Assembly (NCBI GenBank): GCA_030595845.1
Contig: JAUVCL010000003.1
Location: forward strand, 1-30,731
Origin: Campylobacterota bacterium
GTDB lineage: Bacteria; Campylobacterota; Campylobacteria; Campylobacterales; Sulfurovaceae
DNA: 30,731 nt
Reading direction: 5' to 3'
In this document: piece by piece, positions 14,779-23,653 of the stretch
Position numbering within the stretch: position 1 is the first letter of the stretch
How the letters are laid out: each line of letters starts with the position of its first letter
The notes under the pieces: model-generated
The model's database searches: none
What the model saw: the letters and a program-made list of their open reading frames with translations, nothing else
Told to the model about the DNA's origin: nothing
Position numbers and translations under genes: made by a program

Positions 14779-15843
14779 TCATTCATTAAAATTTCCTGTC
14801 TCTTTTGACAACAATGTTCTATGATTTTTGATTGTAAATTCTTTTTCAACCCCTATACCTAAACTACGTAAATCACTATAAATCTTTTTAGCCAAATAAT
14901 ATCCAAGGTAAGGTGGGACTGCATTACCCACCATTTTATACCCAGCCATTACATTTTTATAGTAAAATTTATGCGTATCGGGAAAACTTTGTACCCTTGC
15001 ACATTCACGAACAGATAGGCGACGATATAAATGCTCTTTGGCTGCTACAAAGATTCTTTTATTTTGTTCTATAAACTCCATCTTGGGTGCTTGTGGATGT
15101 AGTGGTGCATGTCTTCCACCTGCTTGTATGGTAAATGATGGTTCCTCCCAGGAACGTACACGATTACGAGACATAAACATAGATGAAAATCCACCTATGG
15201 CATACTCATGATTGTCTAAACTACAAGTATCACCATTGGTATAATTTTTCTCTTTTGCAGGCAAGGCAGTCTCTTTTATATCCCAAATAATATCTTTTAA
15301 AAATCTCTTCTTTTCAAAACCTTTTGGAAACTCAAACTCTATACCAAGGTCTTCTCTGTATCCTATAAAAAAAATTCTTTTTCTATCTTGTGCTACATTG
15401 TAATCATGTGCATTTAACATTTTAAAAGACAGATTATATCCACTCTCTTTAAAAAGTTTTTTTATGTTCCCTAATGCTTCACTATGCCTACCTGCCAACA
15501 TTCCTGAAACATTTTCTGCAAGAAAAAAGAGCGGCTTTTTATCTCGTAGTAATCTAATAAAATCAAAAAAGAGTTGACCTCTCTTGTCATCTATCCCTTT
15601 CAAAGCCCCTGCTTCACTCCAACTCTGACATGGAGGACCACCTATGATGCCTATGGCATTTGGTATTTCATCCGAATCTATTTGCGTAATGCTTCTTTTA
15701 TCTAGTTTAGCATTGGGAAAGTTATTTTCAAAAGTTTCCCAAATGTCTTTGTCATATTCATTTGCCCAAACTGTGTTAAAACCTGCTTTTTCGAAGCCTA
15801 AGTCTAAGCCTCCTGCTCCTGAGAATAGTGATATTATCTTCAT
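14779..15843 (-). CDS. DNA (cytosine-5) methyltransferase, M.HaeIII/M.NgoPII-like (predicted GGCC)
   Basis: A 354-aa type II C5-cytosine methyltransferase using S-adenosylmethionine. All core motifs are present in order: I FSGAGGLDLGF (7-17), IV GGPPCQSW with catalytic Cys72, VI ENV (110-112), VIII QDRKR (152-156), IX RECARVQSFPD (279-289) and X GNAVP (306-310). The target-recognition region (about 180-275), with NHEYAIG, FMSRNRVRSWEEPSFT and LHPQAP, matches what I recall of M.HaeIII closely, so GGCC with methylation of the inner cytosine is predicted. The ATG directly follows the TAA of the restriction gene. It protects the host from the paired endonuclease. Confidence 0.92.
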   Translation of the reverse strand: MKIISLFSGAGGLDLGFEKAGFNTVWANEYDKDIWETFENNFPNAKLDKRSITQIDSDEIPNAIGIIGGPPCQSWSEAGALKGIDDKRGQLFFDFIRLLRDKKPLFFLAENVSGMLAGRHSEALGNIKKLFKESGYNLSFKMLNAHDYNVAQDRKRIFFIGYREDLGIEFEFPKGFEKKRFLKDIIWDIKETALPAKEKNYTNGDTCSLDNHEYAIGGFSSMFMSRNRVRSWEEPSFTIQAGGRHAPLHPQAPKMEFIEQNKRIFVAAKEHLYRRLSVRECARVQSFPDTHKFYYKNVMAGYKMVGNAVPPYLGYYLAKKIYSDLRSLGIGVEKEFTIKNHRTLLSKETGNFNE

Positions 15844-16704
15844 TTATTCAGTTCCTTCTTCCACTTTAAAAACTAACATCTTAGCATCTACCAACTGAAC
15901 AGGATTATCAGGACTCTTCACCTCAACATCTAAAACCTCAACCCCATAAATACTAAGACTCTCCAACGCCTCCCTATCTTCCAAAGGCAATCTATCATAC
16001 TTATTTTTACTCAACAAACAAATCAACTGAAAGCTCTTACTTTCATCATAAGCGTAGAGATAATCAAAAATCTTATTTGGATTGTCTATTTGCCACATCC
16101 CTCTTATACGTAAATCTGTTATACCAAGAGGATCAACTCTCTTCACTTTTCCTAGTTCATTAGTCTCAGTAAACTCTACATCAGGGATACTATTTATCCC
16201 GTCGGAGATAGTATCTTTTATCCTCTCATAGGTTTCTTTTGAAGCACAAAAACAATCACCATAAATCATCCAAAGAGAATTTAACTTACTATCACTTGTA
16301 TAACCAATAGTATAGATAATGTCTTTCTCATCCCAGTTCTCGCATTCTTTACAAGCCTTCGTCAACATAGGGCTATCTGCATAAAGTTTTGCTTTTGGAT
16401 ATGAACTGTTTAGAGCAATGGCAGAGTTTCTTGACTGCAACTTTTTTACTTCTATCGCATCGGAGTTTTTTAGCATCAAATCAGGTGGATTATTTTGATT
16501 ACCTTGGTATGAGTAAATTTCTGCTAGTTTTTCAAGCCTAACATTTTCATCAACTTCATTGATAGTACCTGCAAAAGCATCTTGAATGTAAATTTCTAAA
16601 GCTTTACCTGCATTGTTAATTCTATTTCTACCTTCATAATAATCAACTAGTTCAACTATTGGGTTATTTACAATATTTATAAATGCTTTGATGATATTTG
16701 ACAT
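15844..16704 (-). CDS. Type II restriction endonuclease, NgoPII-like (predicted GGCC)
   Basis: A 286-aa protein. A PD-(D/E)xK nuclease motif is visible as NPPDLM (Pro74-Asp75) followed ten residues later by AIEVKK (Glu85, Lys87), i.e. PD-x9-E-x-K. The overall pattern (N-terminal NIIKAFINIVNNP, EGRNRINNAGKALE, then YSYQGNQNNPPDL) fits the RE_NgoPII family, which cuts GGCC. Pairing with an M.HaeIII-like methylase on the same strand with zero spacing supports this. The start has only a weak ribosome-binding site (GTGAG), perhaps keeping nuclease levels low. A 17-bp palindrome lies 62 nt upstream. Confidence 0.85.
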   Translation of the reverse strand: MSNIIKAFINIVNNPIVELVDYYEGRNRINNAGKALEIYIQDAFAGTINEVDENVRLEKLAEIYSYQGNQNNPPDLMLKNSDAIEVKKLQSRNSAIALNSSYPKAKLYADSPMLTKACKECENWDEKDIIYTIGYTSDSKLNSLWMIYGDCFCASKETYERIKDTISDGINSIPDVEFTETNELGKVKRVDPLGITDLRIRGMWQIDNPNKIFDYLYAYDESKSFQLICLLSKNKYDRLPLEDREALESLSIYGVEVLDVEVKSPDNPVQLVDAKMLVFKVEEGTE

Positions 16705-16765
16705 AGATACTCACTTAATATTTAATAGACTCATTTTATCTAAAAAGCTTAAAGAAGCATAGAAA

Positions 16766-16782
16766 TATGTCAAATTGACATA
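16766..16782. promoter_or_regulatory. 17-bp palindrome upstream of the restriction gene (candidate operator)
   Basis: TATGTCAA and TTGACATA flank a single central A. It lies in the 99-nt gap between hypD and the endonuclease start. TTGACA on either strand resembles a -35 element, so the palindrome could overlap a promoter. No separate controller (C) gene is visible. Confidence 0.45.
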
Positions 16783-16803
16783 CTTTTAATAACTACAAAG
16801 ATT

Positions 16804-17928
16804 TCAACCTATCTCACCATACCTATAATAAGCATTACAAGCCCCCTCAGAGCTCACCATACAAGATCCCATAGGCGTGTTAGGCGTGCAAGCCGTACCG
16901 AAGACTTTACAGTCATTTGGTTTAGCCAACCCTTTGAGGATCGTTCCACAAATGCAAAGCTTATGATCATCAATAGGTTCTGTTGGTAGGAGATCTGCAA
17001 ATATTTTTTCTGCATCATAAGCAGCATATTCTTCTCTCAATTCAAGTGCACTAAGAGGGATATCCCCTATTCCACGCCAACGGAAATGCGTACGGGGTTT
17101 CATAAATTTGTTTATCATCTCTTGGGCTTTTGTATTACCCTCGAGAGTCACAGACCTGCTGTACTGGATCTCCATATCAGCCCTATCTTTATTTTTCTGC
17201 TTTACGATCATCAGAATACTCTGCATCACATCTACAGGTTCAAATCCACTCACTACAACCGGCGTGGCATATTTTTCAGGTAAGGACTTATAAATTTTTG
17301 CTCCCGTAATGACAGAAACATGTGCAGGGCCTATAAATGCATTGATCTTGGCCTGACCATCAGCCATAATGGCATCAACCGCAGAGGGAACAAGCACATG
17401 GTTAATGTGAAAAAAGAGATTCTTAATGTCACGTCTTTCCATCTGTTCCAACACAGCGGCTGTCATAGGAGTCGTTGTTTCAAAACCTATAGCAAAAAAG
17501 ATCACTTTTTTATCTGGATTCTCTTCTGCTATTTTTAAAGCATCCAAGGGGGAATAAAGTGCTCTAATATCATAACCCTTAGCACGTTCCACAGCCAAAG
17601 AACTTTTTGATCCCGGTACACGTATCATATCTCCCAGTGTCAGTAAAATACTATCTTCTATCTGCGCTAAGGCAATAGCATGATCAATTCTCTCTTTGGG
17701 CATGATACACACAGGACACCCCGGTCCATGTATAAAGTCGATATTGTCAGGGAGCAATTGTTTTAAACCGTACTTCATGATCGTGTGTGTATGCCCCCCA
17801 CAGACTTCCATGATCTTCAATGGCTCTTTTAACTTCTCTGCCTCAGACTTAATCGCCCAAGCCAAAGCTTTAATGGTATCTGGATCACGAAAACCACTAT
17901 ATAGATCTTTTAACTGAAGTTCACTCAT
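16804..17928 (-). CDS. hypD: Hydrogenase maturation protein HypD
   Basis: A 374-aa iron-sulfur scaffold that, with HypC, assembles the Fe(CN)2CO unit of the [NiFe] centre. The conserved cysteine motifs are CGGHTHT (Cys43) and GPGCPVC (Cys71, Cys74). The C-terminal region has the multiple cysteines (LCICG, NDCKVFGTACTP, MGSC, GACNAYYRY) expected for the [4Fe-4S] cluster. Length is normal. The start overlaps the hypC stop by 4 nt (ATGA). It is the last gene before the R-M island; its usual partner hypE lies beyond it. Confidence 0.96.
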   Translation of the reverse strand: MSELQLKDLYSGFRDPDTIKALAWAIKSEAEKLKEPLKIMEVCGGHTHTIMKYGLKQLLPDNIDFIHGPGCPVCIMPKERIDHAIALAQIEDSILLTLGDMIRVPGSKSSLAVERAKGYDIRALYSPLDALKIAEENPDKKVIFFAIGFETTTPMTAAVLEQMERRDIKNLFFHINHVLVPSAVDAIMADGQAKINAFIGPAHVSVITGAKIYKSLPEKYATPVVVSGFEPVDVMQSILMIVKQKNKDRADMEIQYSRSVTLEGNTKAQEMINKFMKPRTHFRWRGIGDIPLSALELREEYAAYDAEKIFADLLPTEPIDDHKLCICGTILKGLAKPNDCKVFGTACTPNTPMGSCMVSSEGACNAYYRYGEIG

Positions 17929-18212
17929 GCTTCGCCTCGACTGTCACAGTTGTCATCATCTTCTATGATCTGACGCCGTTCTTCCTCTTCCATGGCTTCA
18001 AGCATTTCCTGATAAACTTCAAGACTTTGCAAGGCTTCTACTTCGTCTATCTTAGACATCGCAAAACCCACATGTATAAGAATATAATCACCGATACCTA
18101 CTTCATCTGGCATCAAATCAAGGCTTACCATACGTTTGATACCCATGGTATCCACTGTGGCCATATTGTCTTCATCGATCTCAACTATCTTGGATGGTAT
18201 AGACAAACACAT
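17925..18212 (-). CDS. hypC: Hydrogenase assembly chaperone HypC
   Basis: A 95-aa chaperone that carries the iron precursor with HypD and then docks on the hydrogenase large-subunit precursor. The functional N-terminal MCLSIP (Cys2) is intact, as is the ILIHVGFA motif carrying the conserved His. The C-terminal tail (EAMEEEERRQIIEDDDN) is unusually acidic. The gene lies 1 nt downstream of hypB and overlaps hypD by 4 nt. Confidence 0.95.
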   Translation of the reverse strand: MCLSIPSKIVEIDEDNMATVDTMGIKRMVSLDLMPDEVGIGDYILIHVGFAMSKIDEVEALQSLEVYQEMLEAMEEEERRQIIEDDDNCDSRGEA

Positions 18213-18213
18213 A

Positions 18214-18996
18214 TTAATTCCTCATACTTCGTTTAAACTCAATCCAGTCGATCACTCTTTCTATACTCTCATCATCTTTAATATTCACTTCAAGGATGTC
18301 AACATTGGGTTTGATCTTTCTCGCTTCTGCTTTTTCATGTGCAATGTCATAATCAAAATGAGGTAGAAGATCGGTTTTAGTAATGAGAATGAGATCCGCT
18401 TTTGCAAACATGACGGGATACTTTTCTATCTTGTCTCCACCCTCAGGGATGGAAACAAGTACAATGTTCAAATGTGCTCCTACATCATAACTTGCAGGAC
18501 AAACAAGGTTCCCCACATTTTCTACAAAACAGACATCCAACTCTGTAAGTGGCATGGCATGCAGTCCCTTATGTACCATAAAGGCATCAAGATGACAGGC
18601 TGATCCTGTTTGTATCTGATAGGCAGGAATGCCTTTTGCTTTAATACGGTCTGCATCACGAGAGGTCTCAAGATCACCTTCTATCACGCCAAATTTAAAC
18701 TTAGCAAGATCTGCCATCTTTTCCAGCAGTGCTGTTTTCCCCGAACCAGGAGAACTCATAAGATTGATCGCTAAAACACCATGTTTGTCAAAATGGCTAC
18801 GATTATGCCCTGCTTCATGGTCATTTTTATCAAGAATCTTTGAGATCACTTCTATCGTTTTTTTATCATTAAGTTGAGGATTATGATGTAAATGTTCATG
18901 TGCCTTATGGTGATCATGTGAATGACCATGTTCATCATCTCCATGACTATGTGCCACCACGCTATCTGTTATGCTACATCCGCAATCTGTACACAT
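18214..18996 (-). CDS. hypB: Hydrogenase nickel-insertion GTPase HypB
   Basis: A 260-aa GTPase. The N-terminus MCTDCGC is the high-affinity nickel motif (CxxCGC). A histidine/aspartate-rich stretch follows (about residues 16-40, including HGHSHDHH), suggesting nickel storage as well as delivery. The G domain has the P-loop SSPGSGKTALL, EGDLETSRDADRI and a specificity motif ITKTDLL. The metal site at the dimer interface (SACHLDAFMVHKGL) is present. AGGAGG precedes the ATG. It hands nickel to the large subunit together with HypA. Confidence 0.96.
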   Translation of the reverse strand: MCTDCGCSITDSVVAHSHGDDEHGHSHDHHKAHEHLHHNPQLNDKKTIEVISKILDKNDHEAGHNRSHFDKHGVLAINLMSSPGSGKTALLEKMADLAKFKFGVIEGDLETSRDADRIKAKGIPAYQIQTGSACHLDAFMVHKGLHAMPLTELDVCFVENVGNLVCPASYDVGAHLNIVLVSIPEGGDKIEKYPVMFAKADLILITKTDLLPHFDYDIAHEKAEARKIKPNVDILEVNIKDDESIERVIDWIEFKRSMRN

Positions 18997-19032
18997 GAAT
19001 TCCTCCTATATAAATCTAAATATATGCCTCAA

Positions 19033-19052
19033 TTATAAAACTGTTTTTATAA
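19033..19052 (-). terminator. AT-only hairpin between hypF and hypB
   Basis: TTATAAAA (19033-19040) pairs with TTTTATAA (19045-19052) around CTGT and overlaps the hypF stop codon. With no GC pairs it is weak; it may mark a processing point rather than a real terminator in this operon. Confidence 0.25.
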
Positions 19053-21347
19053 AATCGTGTTTAAATGATAGCCATACCAAGCTTGTCCAAGTGATATTCC
19101 ACCATCATTAATAGCTGTTTCCTTTTGAAAATAATATTTGTGCCCCTCTTCCTTACAACGTTTGATGATTTTCTCTACCAATACCTTATTTTGAAAGACA
19201 CCACCTGAAAACAGCAGTGGTAATTCAGGGTACTTTTGAGCTATTTGAAAGATCATCTCTACTATTGTATTAAAAAACATCGAAATCATTATTCTTTTAT
19301 CAACGATTGTGACCATAGCTTCTATCATTTTTTCAAACTTTATAACACCATTCGTTATATCAATAGGGAAACTTTCTGTAATATTCTCATCTACATACTG
19401 TTCCATTATCAGACCACTTTCACCTTCAAAACTTGATAACTGGACTATGTCTGCAAAACTAGCCACCGCATCAAAGAGTCTGCCCATAGAACCACTTAAC
19501 GGTGCATTTATGCCTTGCTTCCATGCCTTATGTAAAACAGTGATCTCCTGTTCTGAAAATGTTTCCAAGAGTGCTAATTGAAGTTCCCGTATCTCATCTA
19601 GAGTATAGATTTCAAATAATAAAGTAAGTGCTGATCTTCGTGGCTCTTTAATAGCTTTCTCTCCACCCAAAAGCCTAAAAGGTGCTAAAGAGAAGACACG
19701 TTCATAATCTTGATTATCTGCTATCATTACTTCGCCACCCCAGATAGTACCGTCATCACCATACCCTGTACCATCAAAGGCAAAGCCTAACACCTTTTCA
19801 TTTAGTTTATATTCAGCCATTCCAGCCAACAAATGTGCATAATGATGTTGTACCTCTATGATATCCACATCTGAACACAAGGTTTTTGCCCATTTTCTTG
19901 TCATGTACTCAGGATGTTTATCACACAAAATGACTTCAGGTTCAAAATCATAAAAACGTTTAAAAGATTCTAATGTACGTTCGAAGTACTCAAATGCTTC
20001 CAAGGAATTCAAATCTCCAATATGAGGACTGACAATAAGCGTATCATCAAATATCAAAGTAATCGTATTTTTCTGATTTGCACCTACTGCAAGTATCTTT
20101 TTTCTACTTTTAAATGGTAGCTTTATACTGTAGGGTGTGTAGCCTCTTGCCATACGAAGTGTTATTTTCTCATCTCCAACCATTTGTACTACTGAGTCAT
20201 CATTTGCATTTACTATGCCTCTGTCATGATCTAGTACCAAATCAAACACAGAACTAAGTTTTTCAATCAACTCTTCACTCTTTCGTATGATGGGTTCATC
20301 ACTTCTATTGGCAGAGGTTGCCACTAATGGAAGATTTATCTCTTTTAGTAAAAGATGATGTAAAGGAGTATAAGGAAGAAAGACACCTAGTCGGTCAATG
20401 CTAGGAGCCACAAGATCACTCATCGTACTAGACGAACGTTTGGGCACAATAACAATGGGTTTCTCTTTCGATAGGATAATCGCTTCTTCTTCTGAGGATA
20501 TCTCTGCGTATGATTCTAATAAATTAATATTTGGAAATATCACAGCAAATGGTTTAACCGGTCTATGCTTACGTTTTCTAAGTACTGCTATTGCTTTCGT
20601 ATTGCTTGCATCACATATCAGATGAAAACCCCCAAGTCCTTTAACTGCAACAATCCTTCCTTTTTTGATAGCCTCAACTGTCAATGATACGGCATCTGCA
20701 CCTTCCCCTAAAACTTTTTGCGAGCTATCCAATAATCTGAGTGTCGGTCCACAGTCAGGACAAGAGATAGGCTGCGCATGGAAACGGCGATCAAGAGGAT
20801 CAGTATACTCGTTATGACAGGCTTCACACATGGTGAAAAAATGCATGGAGGTGTTGGGTCTGTCGTATGGAAGTGTTTCTATGATGCTGTAACGTGGTCC
20901 ACAGTCTGTACAGTTTATAAAAGGGTAAACATAACGTCTGTTTTTGGGGTCATTCATTTCCTCTAAGCAGTTTTTACAGATTGCTATATCGGGTGAGACC
21001 AATGCAGTCGTATAATGTATAGATTTGTTATGTTCTGTTTCACTTTTGTGAATTTGAAAATTTGTATATCCTACAACCTCACCAACTTTACTTGAGAGTG
21101 TATCGATACGTGCAAGTGGAGGCAGTTCTCTCTGTAGGGACTCTATAAAATCCTCTATTACAGCCTCTTCACCTTCAAGCTCTAAACTTACCCCTTGCGT
21201 ATTGTTGAGTATGTATCCATTTAGACTATAACGATCTGCAAGTTGATACACAAAAGGTCGAAATCCCACACCTTGTACAAGGCCGGTGATCTTGAGTGTT
21301 CTATTCACTTCCAAGGGTGATTGCTCCAAGTGCAACATTGGCACCAT
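19047..21347 (-). CDS. hypF: Carbamoyltransferase HypF
   Basis: A 766-aa enzyme that converts carbamoyl phosphate to a carbamoyl-adenylate and transfers it to HypE. Domains in order: acylphosphatase (GLVQGVGFRPFVYQ, about 18-105); two C4 zinc fingers (CKNCLEEM, NCTDCGP, CEACHNEY, CPDCGP, about 120-200); a YrdC-like domain (KGLGGFHLICDA, HRPVKPFAV, about 215-400); and a Kae1-like domain with HHYAH, GFAFDGTGYGDDGTIWGGE and LFSGGVFQNKVL (about 410-766). The start is uncertain: the ATG at 21347 overlaps hydE by 47 nt, whereas TTG at 21314 (after GGAG) or GTG at 21308 begin immediately before the conserved acylphosphatase strand, as is usual in the family. Confidence 0.94.
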   Translation of the reverse strand: MVPMLHLEQSPLEVNRTLKITGLVQGVGFRPFVYQLADRYSLNGYILNNTQGVSLELEGEEAVIEDFIESLQRELPPLARIDTLSSKVGEVVGYTNFQIHKSETEHNKSIHYTTALVSPDIAICKNCLEEMNDPKNRRYVYPFINCTDCGPRYSIIETLPYDRPNTSMHFFTMCEACHNEYTDPLDRRFHAQPISCPDCGPTLRLLDSSQKVLGEGADAVSLTVEAIKKGRIVAVKGLGGFHLICDASNTKAIAVLRKRKHRPVKPFAVIFPNINLLESYAEISSEEEAIILSKEKPIVIVPKRSSSTMSDLVAPSIDRLGVFLPYTPLHHLLLKEINLPLVATSANRSDEPIIRKSEELIEKLSSVFDLVLDHDRGIVNANDDSVVQMVGDEKITLRMARGYTPYSIKLPFKSRKKILAVGANQKNTITLIFDDTLIVSPHIGDLNSLEAFEYFERTLESFKRFYDFEPEVILCDKHPEYMTRKWAKTLCSDVDIIEVQHHYAHLLAGMAEYKLNEKVLGFAFDGTGYGDDGTIWGGEVMIADNQDYERVFSLAPFRLLGGEKAIKEPRRSALTLLFEIYTLDEIRELQLALLETFSEQEITVLHKAWKQGINAPLSGSMGRLFDAVASFADIVQLSSFEGESGLIMEQYVDENITESFPIDITNGVIKFEKMIEAMVTIVDKRIMISMFFNTIVEMIFQIAQKYPELPLLFSGGVFQNKVLVEKIIKRCKEEGHKYYFQKETAINDGGISLGQAWYGYHLNTIL

Positions 21348-23121
21348 CTATACTCAAACGTTCATTTCTATAAATAGGGTAATTAACACTCAGCGCATTA
21401 TACGTTCGCATCAGTAACTGACGGTTCTCAAACAAAGAGCCACTGAGTGTGACCCCGTTAATCCCTATGTTGGCATCAGAATCTTCTGCCTGCTGTGCAA
21501 TAAAGTCTGCCAAAGAATCAATAAACCCAAAAGAAAGAAGATAATCATCAAGCCCAGCTAATTTAAAACTCATAGCCGAGCGGATGGCGAGTCTCAGATC
21601 AAGCTGATAGCCTTCTTCTGTACTCATGATCTTATAATCAATACGCGGACCTGATTTCCCACCAAACTCAATCGCTGTAGCTTCAAGCATTTCACAGGAG
21701 ATTAGCGCATCATCTCCCTCATATAAACCTATAAAGACTGCCGCTATAGACCAGAGTTTAGAAAGATTAGAGAGTTCTGTATGCACTTTAAACTCTGTCT
21801 GTGCTATCTTTTCATAACGTTGAGGAAATGCGTTTTTAAAATTCTGAACCAGTCGCATTCCACCCTCATCCATAGTTTCTATGGCTTCGAGCATATCTCT
21901 AGGTTGAATGAGCTTCTCAGCACTGAACAAAACCATTGGGGTATACCCTATTTTTTCCGAATATGAAAATATATGAGACCTGTGCTCACGGCTAAAATGT
22001 ATGCCACAAAGTGCTTCACCTTCTAATGTATGTTCCAAAACAATAGAACGCTGTGCAGCATGCGCTGGTTCAAAATGTATGGCATTATTCACCGAACTAC
22101 TCTCATTATTAGAACTTGCATCATTTGCGACATAAAGTATGGTTGGTTTATTGTTTAAGTCCAGTTCTTCTGCAAGCTGTAATTCATTTGCATCACCATA
22201 AGCCTGAAAATTACTGTACTCACAAAATGAAGGAGTTTTCAAGTGTGCAGGTATACTCCAGGGTAACATATCACGTCCCGTTGAGACAATAAGATGCTCA
22301 TCTAATGCTGTTGCAACACGAAGCGTAGATACATGATCACAATAAACAGCATCTATGCCTTTATTCTTTAAAGCTGTTGATAGAGCCAATGTTATTTTAT
22401 CATCAGCAAAGAAAACAGAGTAGAAAGGTTTATTTAATTCATATTCAACACGGAACATCAACTTCGCTTTTAGTCGAACTGTGGGTTTCTCTACCATCAT
22501 CAAAGCGTCCAACTCACCTTGAGTGATAAGAAGCTTGTCTGAAATATCACTAGGATCACAAAATAATATACCGTCGCTCGGCTGTTCTTTTGAATTTAAG
22601 AGCGAAAAACGTCGGACACCATTATAGGTAGGTAAAGTTAATTCACCTTTCTCACTTAAAACATTTGCCAATTCTATGAAAAAAGTTTCCTCAGTAGGCG
22701 CTTTTATCCCAGTAAATGTAGAGAGGTCTTCCATAGCAAGAGACTTTTCACTAAATCCACAAACAGAACATGGTTTAAATGGATTGAGTGTTTTTACAAC
22801 ACTCTCCTGACATTCAGGACAATAGGGAATTTGAAATGACGTCTGATTATCAGGTAATAATATTTTACCATTTTCACTTTTCTCTTCTCCATGAATCTCT
22901 TCTATCTTGTAATCATGTAAAAAAAGAGATTGGGGAATAAGTTTTGAGATCTTCTCTGCAACTAACTCAAGAGTAATCTGATCTCCTAAAGCTTCTACCC
23001 TGTACTCTGTACCCTCGTTATAAAGAGAAAGTGTCGTATCTGAGAGTTCATCTATACGATGTAACAGACGGATAAACAATCCATTATCATGGATGTACCT
23101 AAATTTAAACGCTATATGCAT
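21301..23121 (-). CDS. hydE: HydE, HypF-like hydrogenase accessory protein
   Basis: A 606-aa protein positioned as HydE in the hydABCDE clusters of Wolinella and Helicobacter, where hydE is needed for hydrogenase activity. It looks like a divergent HypF paralogue. It has a small N-terminal domain, one C4 zinc finger (YCPECQ and CSVCGF, about 102-125), a YrdC-like middle region (GVRRFSLL, VEKPTVRLK), and a Kae1-like C-terminus (VTLSGSLFENRQLL and DGANVALGAITLG, matching HypF's LFSGGVFQNKVL and DGGISLGQAW). It lacks the acylphosphatase QGVGFRP loop and the HHYAH metal site of HypF, so it is probably not a carbamoyltransferase. ATG at 23121 is preferred over TTG at 23124. It overlaps hydD by 17 nt and hypF by up to 47 nt. 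Confidence 0.7.
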   Translation of the reverse strand: MHIAFKFRYIHDNGLFIRLLHRIDELSDTTLSLYNEGTEYRVEALGDQITLELVAEKISKLIPQSLFLHDYKIEEIHGEEKSENGKILLPDNQTSFQIPYCPECQESVVKTLNPFKPCSVCGFSEKSLAMEDLSTFTGIKAPTEETFFIELANVLSEKGELTLPTYNGVRRFSLLNSKEQPSDGILFCDPSDISDKLLITQGELDALMMVEKPTVRLKAKLMFRVEYELNKPFYSVFFADDKITLALSTALKNKGIDAVYCDHVSTLRVATALDEHLIVSTGRDMLPWSIPAHLKTPSFCEYSNFQAYGDANELQLAEELDLNNKPTILYVANDASSNNESSSVNNAIHFEPAHAAQRSIVLEHTLEGEALCGIHFSREHRSHIFSYSEKIGYTPMVLFSAEKLIQPRDMLEAIETMDEGGMRLVQNFKNAFPQRYEKIAQTEFKVHTELSNLSKLWSIAAVFIGLYEGDDALISCEMLEATAIEFGGKSGPRIDYKIMSTEEGYQLDLRLAIRSAMSFKLAGLDDYLLSFGFIDSLADFIAQQAEDSDANIGINGVTLSGSLFENRQLLMRTYNALSVNYPIYRNERLSIDGANVALGAITLGSE

Positions 23122-23653
23122 CAAGCGCCCTGAAGGAGTTTGGAAGAATAGCCTGTATATCTACTTCAGCTTTTTTAACTGCCTGAACATTAAGTGTTTG
23201 CAGATGATCCACTAGGGTTTTTTCCATTAAAGGTACAGCATCAGCAACACCTTGGGAAAGAGAAAACTCTGTAGCTTCTATAATCGTTGGTACCACTCCC
23301 ATGATCATAGTATGAGGGCGATCACCAACAAGTTCCATCATATTGAGGGTTTGTAACATTTCAACTTCATGTGCAGACCCTTGCCAATCTACGACATCAG
23401 GCACCTTGTCAAAATCAAAGAAATACACTTCACCTGCTTTCACACCAGGTGCGTTAATGGTATCTATAATGATAAGTTTATCATACTCTACAATAATAGG
23501 AATCAGTCTTTGTGCCAGTGTTCCACCATCTACAAGGTCAAGTTCATGTTCACTTTCAAAATGATACTTCTCTCCCATGTAGTTGATGAAATGAACGCCT
23601 ATCCCTTCATCTCCAAAAAGTAAATTACCTATGCCAAGTACTAATATCTTCAC
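23105..23653 (-). CDS. hydD: Hydrogenase maturation protease HydD (HyaD/HupD family)
   Basis: A 182-aa endopeptidase that removes the C-terminal extension of the large subunit after nickel is in place. The nickel-sensing residues are all visible: Glu16 in GIGNLLFGDEGIG, Asp64 in IIIDTINAPG and His95 in GSAHEVEM. Length fits the M52 family. The start overlaps hydC by 4 nt. Its substrate is almost certainly HydB, encoded two genes upstream, which retains a 23-residue tail after the final CxxH. Confidence 0.93.
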   Translation of the reverse strand: MKILVLGIGNLLFGDEGIGVHFINYMGEKYHFESEHELDLVDGGTLAQRLIPIIVEYDKLIIIDTINAPGVKAGEVYFFDFDKVPDVVDWQGSAHEVEMLQTLNMMELVGDRPHTMIMGVVPTIIEATEFSLSQGVADAVPLMEKTLVDHLQTLNVQAVKKAEVDIQAILPNSFRALDAYSV

